Shown: positions 1 to 4,647 of the stretch, piece by piece | Numbering within the stretch: position 1 is the stretch's first letter | Layout: every line of letters starts with the position of its first letter | Assembly: GCA_030598355.1 (NCBI GenBank) | Contig: JAUVQD010000108.1 | Span: forward strand, 1 to 5,413 | Reading direction: 5' to 3' | From: Actinomycetes bacterium | Lineage (GTDB): Bacteria; Actinomycetota; Aquicultoria; CAJVYJ01; JAUVQD01 | DNA length: 5,413 bases | Notes under the pieces: generated by a model | The model's input: the letters and a program-made list of their open reading frames with translations, nothing else | Database searches by the model: none | Told to the model about the DNA's origin: nothing | Translations under genes and position numbers: made by a program

Positions 1-1883
1 ACCCGACCCACAAAAACATCGTCTTTTTCAACATCTTTTACAATTGATTCAATTATATGTTTGGCCTTTTCTCCGCCAGCGCCGCTTTTTGATGCTACAA
101 AAATAGTGCCGTCGTCTTCAATGTCAATTGTTGCCCCGGTCTCAGCAATTATTCCTTGAACGACCTTGCCCCCCGGTCCAATAACCTCACGAATCTTTTC
201 TGTAGGAATCTTGATTGTCATGATTCTCGGCGCGTGTGGCGACATTTCCGCTCTTGGTGCTGAAATTACCGATTCAATCTTATCAAGTATTGTCATCCTG
301 GCTTTACGTGCCTGCTCCAAAGCGTTTCTTAGGATGTCACTACTTACGCCGGCGATCTTCATATCCATCTGCAGCGCTACTATCCCTTCTTTGGTGCCGG
401 CGACCTTAAAATCCATATCCCCGAGGGCGTCTTCTACTCCCTGAATGTCTGTCAAGATACCAACTTGGTCGCCTTCTTTTACTAAGCCCATAGCTATTCC
501 GGCGACGGAGGCTTTAATTGGCACCCCGGCATCCATCAGCGCTAAGGTTCCTCCGCATATGCTTGCCATTGACGTGGAGCCGTTTGATTCCAATATCTCG
601 GATACTATCCTGATCATGTATGGAAACTCTTCTTCATCCGGTATTACCTGCAGAAGAGCCCGCTCGCCCAGCGCCCCGTGACCGATATCCCTTCTTCTTG
701 GCCCAGTCATGCGCCCGGTTTCACCTACTGAAAAGGGAGGGAAATTGTAGTGGAGTAAGAATCTCTTGGAGTCTTCAATACCAATACCGTCTATCATTTG
801 ATCTTCCCGCAAGGTTCCTAATGTCACTACGGACAAAGCCTGTGTTTGACCTCTGGTGAAAAGTCCCGACCCGTGTGTCCTCGGCAGCAAGCCAATTTCA
901 GCATCGAGTTTCCGTATTTCGTTTAATGCCCGACCGTCAACTCTTTTGCCTTCATTTAAAATCATCTTTCTAACTATTTCTTTTTCGATCTTCTTTAGGA
1001 CGTCTTTGACTTGGCTCTCATTGTCATCATCGTCTGTCTTTAATTCCTCAATCGCGCCCTCTTTGACTTCGCGAACGCGTTCCTCGCGTGCCAACTTGTC
1101 TTCCTCTTTAATGGCCGACTCTAATCGCGTGGCCACTAATTCTCTAACCTTGTTTTCAAACGCTTCATCGGTTTGAGGCCTATCAAAATCCCAAGGCTCC
1201 TTGCCAGCTTCGGCCACAAACGCGCGTTGAGCCTCATTAACCTTGCGAATAGCTTCATGACCTTTTGAAAGAGCCACAACCATATCTTCTTCGCTGACTT
1301 GTTTCGCACCGGCTTCGACCATGAGAATGGCCTCATCTGTCCCGGCGACAACTAAATCGATATCGCTCTCATCCAGATCCTGAAAGGTGGGATTAATTAT
1401 CCACTCGCCATCGACTCTCCCGACACGCACACCAGAGACTGGACCATTAAACGGTGTGCCGGCCAGCATTAGCGCCATCGACGCCCCATTTAGCCCTAAA
1501 ACGTCAGGTGGATTAATTTGATCCGCGGACAGCACAGAAACAACGATCTGTGTGTCAAAAAAGAAGCCTTTTGGAAAACTCGGCCTTAGTGGTCTATCTA
1601 TCAAGCGACAAGTCAATGTTGCTGTTTCACTCGGTCGTCCCTCGCGTTTAAAAAAGCTCCCGGGAATCTTTCCGGCTGCGTACATTTTTTCGTCAACTTC
1701 TATTGTGAGCGGCAAGAAATCAGCGCCTTCCCGCGGTTTTCTTTGCGAAACTGTAGTCACTAAAACCACGGTTTCGCCAAGGGTCACCAGCACAGCACCG
1801 TCTGCCTGCTTGGCCAATTTTCCATTTTCCAGCTGATACGATTTTCCAAAAAGCTCAAAGCTGTGTTTTTTGTATTCTTGCAT
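1..1883 (-). CDS. pnp: Polynucleotide phosphorylase (PNPase), 3' end cut by window edge
   Basis: PNPase is a trimeric 3'-5' exoribonuclease that uses phosphate to release nucleoside diphosphates from RNA; it acts in the cytoplasm in mRNA decay. I translated an uninterrupted frame from ATG at 1883 to the window edge: 627 full codons of a protein that usually has about 700. The first RNase PH domain is at about residues 1-140 and holds the FFKREGRPSE motif (F77 F78 K79 R80, matching FFRR of E. coli). A helical, charged linker follows at about 225-310. The second, catalytic RNase PH domain has GSTSMAS (S436-T437-S438) and GDMDFKVAG, with D485, D491 and K493 matching E. coli D486, D492 and K494. 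The KH domain starts near M555, with GPGG at 569-572. The frame runs off at the first residues of the S1 domain (DVFVGRV). Start choice is supported by GGAGG at 1894-1898, 10 nt upstream. The gene lies 27 nt after rpsO and is very likely cotranscribed with it. Identity is certain. Confidence 0.98.
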   Translation of the reverse strand, partial: MQEYKKHSFELFGKSYQLENGKLAKQADGAVLVTLGETVVLVTTVSQRKPREGADFLPLTIEVDEKMYAAGKIPGSFFKREGRPSETATLTCRLIDRPLRPSFPKGFFFDTQIVVSVLSADQINPPDVLGLNGASMALMLAGTPFNGPVSGVRVGRVDGEWIINPTFQDLDESDIDLVVAGTDEAILMVEAGAKQVSEEDMVVALSKGHEAIRKVNEAQRAFVAEAGKEPWDFDRPQTDEAFENKVRELVATRLESAIKEEDKLAREERVREVKEGAIEELKTDDDDNESQVKDVLKKIEKEIVRKMILNEGKRVDGRALNEIRKLDAEIGLLPRTHGSGLFTRGQTQALSVVTLGTLREDQMIDGIGIEDSKRFLLHYNFPPFSVGETGRMTGPRRRDIGHGALGERALLQVIPDEEEFPYMIRIVSEILESNGSTSMASICGGTLALMDAGVPIKASVAGIAMGLVKEGDQVGILTDIQGVEDALGDMDFKVAGTKEGIVALQMDMKIAGVSSDILRNALEQARKARMTILDKIESVISAPRAEMSPHAPRIMTIKIPTEKIREVIGPGGKVVQGIIAETGATIDIEDDGTIFVASKSGAGGEKAKHIIESIVKDVEKDDVFVGR

Positions 1884-1910
1884 TAACTTTTTTCCTCCAA
1901 ATATATTAAA

Positions 1911-2180
1911 TTAAGCCCTGAGACCTAATTTCTTCACTATGTTCCGGTAGCGATCAACATCATTATCCCTCAAGTAAGCAAGAAGTCGTCGCCTTTGCCC
2001 AACCATCTTCAGCAAACCACGCCTTGAGTGATGATCTTTTTTGTGTTCTTTTAAGTGTTCGGTCAGGTCAATTATGCGCCTGCTTAGAATAGCAATTTGA
2101 ACTTCGGGTGATCCGGTGTCTTTCTCGTGCAGCTTATACTCGTTAATTAGATCTGACTTGTCATCCTTTGGCAAAGTCAT
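1911..2180 (-). CDS. rpsO: 30S ribosomal protein S15
   Basis: S15 is a primary binder of 16S rRNA at the helix 20/21/22 junction; it nucleates the platform of the 30S subunit and contributes a bridge to the 50S. The protein is 89 aa, the normal family length, and full length. Hallmarks seen are [13 protein letters not shown] at about residues 18-30, [19 protein letters not shown] at about 39-57 (with the rRNA-contacting HHSRR segment) and the C-terminal [12 protein letters not shown]...[12 protein letters not shown]. The ATG at 2180 is fixed by a near-perfect Shine–Dalgarno sequence, AGGAGG, 6 nt upstream. The 5' neighbour is truB, 154 nt away, and that gap carries a structured leader likely to respond to S15 itself. 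The 3' neighbour pnp begins 27 nt downstream. S15 autoregulates its own mRNA in several bacterial phyla through structurally unrelated leaders. Confidence 0.99.
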   Translation of the reverse strand: MTLPKDDKSDLINEYKLHEKDTGSPEVQIAILSRRIIDLTEHLKEHKKDHHSRRGLLKMVGQRRRLLAYLRDNDVDRYRNIVKKLGLRA

Positions 2181-2184
2181 TTCA

Positions 2185-2192
2185 CACCTCCT
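2185..2192 (-). promoter_or_regulatory. rpsO Shine–Dalgarno sequence, possible pseudoknot partner
   Basis: AGGAGGTG reads 5'-3' on the minus strand, with 6 nt between AGGAGG and the rpsO ATG. It is the strongest ribosome binding site in the window. Bases 2189-2185 (AGGUG) are complementary to CACCU at 2229-2225, in the apical loop of the upstream hairpin. Access to this site could therefore be controlled by the leader fold. The pairing is read from the sequence; the control is inferred. Confidence 0.9.
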
Positions 2193-2203
2193 CTATATTT
2201 AAG

Positions 2204-2251
2204 GCCGACGACCCAAGTTAACGTAGGTGACTCGTAAACCTAGGCAACGGC
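2204..2251 (-). promoter_or_regulatory. Structured rpsO 5' leader, candidate S15 autoregulatory hairpin
   Basis: The transcript of this stretch folds on itself over nearly its full length. GCCGUUG (2251-2245) pairs with CGUCGGC (2210-2204) apart from one U·U. CCUAGGUU (2244-2237) pairs with AACUUGGG (2219-2212), with one bulged U at 2211. ACG (2235-2233) pairs with CGU (2223-2221) after a second U·U. The apical loop is AGUCACCUA (2232-2224). The middle helix contains adjacent G2240·U2216 and G2239–C2217 pairs, the arrangement known as the GU/GC motif that S15 reads in 16S helix 22. The loop's CACCU can reach the rpsO Shine–Dalgarno sequence 14 nt downstream of the stem. By analogy with E. coli rpsO, whose leader forms an S15-stabilised pseudoknot, I infer feedback control by S15. 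The helices were found by eye and no folding energy was computed. Confidence 0.6.
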
Positions 2252-2263
2252 AAGTTTTTCGTA

Positions 2264-2292
2264 CTTTCTCTAAAGTATTTTACCTTAGAAAG
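2264..2292 (-). other. Stem-loop without U-tract in the truB–rpsO gap
   Basis: CUUUCUAAGGUA (2292-2281) pairs with UACUUU (2277-2272) and AGAAAG (2269-2264) through a 2-nt bulge (A2271, G2270), giving 12 base pairs closed by an AAA loop. The stem is A/U-rich and is followed by UACGAAAAAC, not a run of U, so it does not look like an intrinsic terminator on either strand. It could be an RNA-processing site between the truB and rpsO segments of the mRNA, or an inverted repeat with no function. Confidence 0.4.
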
Positions 2293-2306
2293 GTTATCAT
2301 AAGCAA
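2277..2306 (-). promoter_or_regulatory. Weak candidate rpsO promoter
   Basis: TTGCTT (2306-2301) and TAAAAT (2282-2277) are spaced by 18 bp. The -10 matches the sigma-70-type consensus in five of six positions, but the -35 matches in only three. An alternative -10, TATGAT (2301-2296), has no good -35 (the best is TTGCTC at 20 bp spacing). A promoter is expected here because the gap is the only sizeable one before rpsO and because rpsO–pnp is often transcribed independently. The sequence evidence is thin. If used, transcription would begin near 2270 and the mRNA would start just upstream of the long leader hairpin. Confidence 0.22.
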
Positions 2307-2334
2307 TCTTGACGTTAAACTGAGCAACATGCCG

Positions 2335-3240
2335 CTATAAAAAGACCCTTATTGGTCGGACCATCACGATTCCGTTTTCCTCACTTTGCATCTTCCCCAA
2401 ACCAATTAAATCCCCGGTTTTGTCGCGAATGATTTTCGCAATGTCGTCAACCTTCCATTCACCGATCTGTTCAAGTGTTTCGCTTTTACATCCGTCTGAG
2501 ATTCCCTTAAGAGCAGTCTCGGAGACCAGGACTTCGGGCATGTTGACGGCCTCTCTCATCGGCTTAACTGCCAATGTACGTTCTGCGGGTTCAACGGCTG
2601 ATAAGGCCTCAAGAGTGACGCTATCTTTGATCTTTAAATGTCCAACCTCCAAACGCCGCAGGCTTTCGAGATGCGCTGGACAGCCAAGAAATGCGCCAAA
2701 GTCGGATGCCATAGTGCGGATGTATGTGCCGCTAGAGCATTTAATGGAAAAAGACACTGACGGGTGCTCCCCGCCCTCATCCATTTGGACGATAAAATCA
2801 TTGACCTTGACTTCTCTTGGCAATAATTTGACGTTACCGCCCTCACGGGCGACCTTATAAGCCCTTCTTCCGTTTACTTTTATAGCTGAGTAGTTAGGGG
2901 GAGTTTGAGTAATTGTTCCGGTCAAAGACTTCACTGCGTCTTGGATCTCTTTTTCGCTAAACCCGCAAGCGCGCTTCGCAATCACTTTACCTGCAGCGTC
3001 AAGGGTGTCTGTAGCGATTCCCAACCTGAATATTCCGGAATACGTCTTATCTTCTTTTTGCATCCATTTCGCCAGACGCGTGGCTTTTCCAACTAGAACG
3101 ACCAACAACCCGGTTGCCGCCGGATCAAGCGTGCCTGTGTGACCAATTCGTTTTTGATTAATCAATTTCCGCAGGCTATCAATTACGTCGTGAGAAGTGG
3201 GCCCTTTTTGTTTGTCTATTAAGAGTAAGCCGTCAACCAT
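2335..3240 (-). CDS. truB: tRNA pseudouridine-55 synthase TruB
   Basis: TruB isomerises U55 in the T-loop of most tRNAs to pseudouridine and also acts as a tRNA folding chaperone in the cytoplasm. The protein has 301 aa, normal for the family. Motifs seen in order: LLLIDKQKGPTSHDV at 5-19; GHTGTLDP at 33-40 with the catalytic aspartate D39 (E. coli D48); KTYSGIFRLGIATDTLD at 65-81 with Y67; QTPPNYSAIKVNGRRAYKVAR at about 112-132; and SGTYIRTMASDFG at 170-182 with Y173 and R175. A C-terminal PUA-like part follows at about 225-301, ending in the typical VRPIRVFL. The ATG at 3240 lies inside the end of nrnA (22-nt overlap) and has no clear Shine–Dalgarno sequence, so translation is probably coupled to nrnA. 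It ends in TAG. The next gene is rpsO, with no ribF between. Confidence 0.98.
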   Translation of the reverse strand: MVDGLLLIDKQKGPTSHDVIDSLRKLINQKRIGHTGTLDPAATGLLVVLVGKATRLAKWMQKEDKTYSGIFRLGIATDTLDAAGKVIAKRACGFSEKEIQDAVKSLTGTITQTPPNYSAIKVNGRRAYKVAREGGNVKLLPREVKVNDFIVQMDEGGEHPSVSFSIKCSSGTYIRTMASDFGAFLGCPAHLESLRRLEVGHLKIKDSVTLEALSAVEPAERTLAVKPMREAVNMPEVLVSETALKGISDGCKSETLEQIGEWKVDDIAKIIRDKTGDLIGLGKMQSEENGIVMVRPIRVFL

Positions 3241-4199
3241 CGCGTAACTTTTTCTACTATGGCATCCAGTGGCTCAGTTGAGACAAAGCCGGCTGCGTTC
3301 ATATGCCCTCCACCGCCAAAATCGCGCGCTAGTTTCCCGACATCCACAGGTTTTCGGGATCTTAAGCTCGCCTTTATCTCGCCGGGCTTGGTTTCCTTGA
3401 TTACCATGGCCACATTCACGCTCCCGACTGAGCGCAGCAGATCGACCAAACTCTCTGTTTCTTCCATTTTTGCGCCAGTTTCGACTAAATCCTTCAGCTC
3501 GATAAATGTATAAACAAGACCGGTGTTCCCATCGAAAACCGCCTTCTTCATGCCAACTGCCAACAACTTAAACCATTCAAATGAGTAGTTTTCGTAAACC
3601 TTATTAAAGACATCAACCGGACTTACGCCTAAATCAACAAGTTCTGCCGCGATCCTTAAAGTGTTTGGCGTAGTATTTGAATATTGCCAGCGGCCCGTAT
3701 CAGTTAACATACCGACATAAATACAGGTTGCCGCCGCTTTAGTTAGCGGCACCGACATTGATTTCCAAAGATCATAAACTTGTTCGGATACTGAAGATGT
3801 AGATGACTCAATCCAGTTCTCGGCCGCAAACTCAGTGTTGTCTGGGTGATGATCTATGTTTATAGAGTTTGGACACAGGTCGAGCACTGGAGCCATGTCT
3901 CCTAATCGATTTCTATTCGCGGCATCCAGTGCCACAAAAACCTTGTGTGCCTCTTTTTTTGGTTCCTTAGGCAAATCATCCACTCCCGGCAAGAAATCAT
4001 ACTGAGGAGGTATCACGTTTCGCCCAACCGCTATAGTGAAGGTCTGCTTAAGCGCGGACAATAGCTGACTAAACGCTAGGGTTGCCCCTATTCCGTCTCC
4101 ATCTGGTTGGATGTGAGTGGCTATTATGAAATCATCCTCGTGATCTAGCAGGTCAGTGATATTTTTATTGATTATTTTCTTCTTCCTCGTGAATATCAT
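3219..4199 (-). CDS. nrnA: DHH/DHHA1-family phosphoesterase, NrnA-like (nanoRNase/pAp or cyclic-dinucleotide phosphodiesterase)
   Basis: Proteins of this kind are Mn2+-dependent phosphodiesterases that degrade nanoRNA (2-5 nt) and, in various members, pAp or pApA/c-di-AMP products; which substrate applies here cannot be told from sequence. With the ATG at 4199 the protein has 326 aa, close to the family's usual length. The DHH domain shows the metal ligands HIQPDGDGIGA (H29, D33, D35), VALDAAN (D92), NIDHHPD (D116 H117 H118) and TDTGRWQY (D167). The DHHA1 domain ends with GGGGHMNAAGF at 295-305, the substrate-binding glycine-rich loop. It sits between rbfA and truB, the standard place for nrnA. 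The start is uncertain: ATG4199 has only a weak GAAG 7 nt upstream and overlaps rbfA by 35 nt, and a better AGGA lies further in without an ATG, GTG or TTG after it. The frame is open further upstream inside rbfA, but that part is not family-like. Confidence 0.95.
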   Translation of the reverse strand: MIFTRKKKIINKNITDLLDHEDDFIIATHIQPDGDGIGATLAFSQLLSALKQTFTIAVGRNVIPPQYDFLPGVDDLPKEPKKEAHKVFVALDAANRNRLGDMAPVLDLCPNSINIDHHPDNTEFAAENWIESSTSSVSEQVYDLWKSMSVPLTKAAATCIYVGMLTDTGRWQYSNTTPNTLRIAAELVDLGVSPVDVFNKVYENYSFEWFKLLAVGMKKAVFDGNTGLVYTFIELKDLVETGAKMEETESLVDLLRSVGSVNVAMVIKETKPGEIKASLRSRKPVDVGKLARDFGGGGHMNAAGFVSTEPLDAIVEKVTRWLTAYS

Positions 4200-4524
4200 G
4201 CAGCAACTTCGATATGCGCGCGCTCGACCGGACGGTATCGTCAAAAACAAACTCGATTTCTGGAATGTACTTAATTCTAATCTTCTGCGCCAGCGCCGTC
4301 CTAATATAGCCCTTGGCACTATTTAAGCCATCTGTAGTCTCTTGCTTCTTTTTGTCATCCCCCAAAGTACTGAAATAGATTTTCGCGTGTCTTAGGTCTC
4401 GAGAGACATCAACTTCAGTGAATGTTACAAAATCAATGCGAGGGTCTTTTATTTCCCCTCGCTCCGCCATAGAAGCCAATTCCTCTAAAATGCGTTCCGC
4501 CACTCTTTTTTTTCGCCCAGTCAT
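4165..4524 (-). CDS. rbfA: 30S ribosome-binding factor A (RbfA)
   Basis: RbfA binds immature 30S subunits and assists late processing of the 5' end of 16S rRNA, especially in the cold. The protein has 119 aa, normal length, and is a single KH-like domain. Seen in order: RKKRVAERILEELASM at 4-19, the family's N-terminal helix; EIKDPRIDFVTFTEVDVSRD at 24-43; LRHAKIYFSTLG at 44-55; and GLNSAKGYIRTALAQKIRIKYIPEIEF at about 66-92, with the A70-x-G72 motif that replaces GxxG in RbfA. DDTVRSSARISKLL follows at 95-108, then an acidic tail (EEEENNQ). The ATG at 4524 is preceded only by a poor GGGA about 14 nt away, so initiation may be weak. Codons 4-6 lie in a run of eight A on the coding strand. It follows infB after a 123-nt gap, and its end overlaps nrnA. 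Confidence 0.97.
   Translation of the reverse strand: MTGRKKRVAERILEELASMAERGEIKDPRIDFVTFTEVDVSRDLRHAKIYFSTLGDDKKKQETTDGLNSAKGYIRTALAQKIRIKYIPEIEFVFDDTVRSSARISKLLHDIHEEEENNQ
4184..4187 (-). promoter_or_regulatory. AGGA ribosome-binding-like site inside rbfA, ambiguous for nrnA start
   Basis: ACGAGGAAGAAG in the last codons of rbfA contains AGGA at 4187-4184. Eight nt downstream in the nrnA frame is ATA (4175-4173), then ATC. No ATG, GTG or TTG occurs in frame between this site and the conserved HIQPDGD motif. The site may be accidental, since it encodes the acidic RbfA tail, or it may serve initiation at a rare start codon. ATG4199, upstream of it, is the nearest canonical start. Confidence 0.3.
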
Positions 4525-4647
4525 AGTTACACATCATTCCCAATTGTTTATATTTCTTATTCAAGAAGTTAGATTAAGATTAATTCGAGGTTTAATACTC
4601 AGAGATCACGGTGCACAGATTAAAAATTGAAACGATTGGCGATTGGG
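4525..4647 (-). other. AT-rich gap between infB and rbfA
   Basis: These 123 nt contain no convincing open reading frame, terminator or promoter. Small features visible on the minus strand are CCCAAT (4647-4642) complementary to ATTGGG (4544-4539) at the opposite end, a repeated CCAATCG just after the infB stop, a short TTCTT/AAGAA hairpin with GAAT loop before rbfA, and tandem TTAATC. TATAAA occurs 24 nt before the rbfA ATG but lacks a matching -35. It is long compared with the overlapping junctions downstream. Confidence 0.5.

Noticed and set aside
166..1176. Several plus-strand open frames of 70-110 codons opposite pnp
   Set aside because: They lie antisense to an uninterrupted, clearly conserved PNPase frame, have no family resemblance or good ribosome binding sites, and are rich in Ser/Thr/Pro as expected of shadow frames.
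1899..1910. AT-rich TTTAATATATTT before pnp as a -10 element
   Set aside because: It lies directly next to the pnp Shine–Dalgarno sequence, so a transcript from it would lack most of the ribosome binding region, and no -35 is evident.
2264..2292. Intrinsic terminator after truB
   Set aside because: The hairpin is A/U-rich and is followed by UACGAAAAAC, not a U-tract.
2309..2341. Plus-strand TTGACG...TATAAA as a promoter
   Set aside because: The spacing is 21 bp and it would read antisense into truB with no gene behind it.
2420..2860. 146-codon plus-strand open frame opposite truB
   Set aside because: It is antisense to conserved TruB motifs, its composition is shadow-like, and no ribosome binding site is seen.
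4200..4319. Upstream extension of nrnA by 40 residues to ATG4319
   Set aside because: The added residues are Arg-rich, lie fully inside rbfA and do not resemble the NrnA N-terminus; ATG4199 already gives normal length.
4418..4630. 70-codon plus-strand frame across the rbfA start and the infB–rbfA gap
   Set aside because: Most of it is antisense to the rbfA coding start; there is no ribosome binding site, recognisable domain or promoter.
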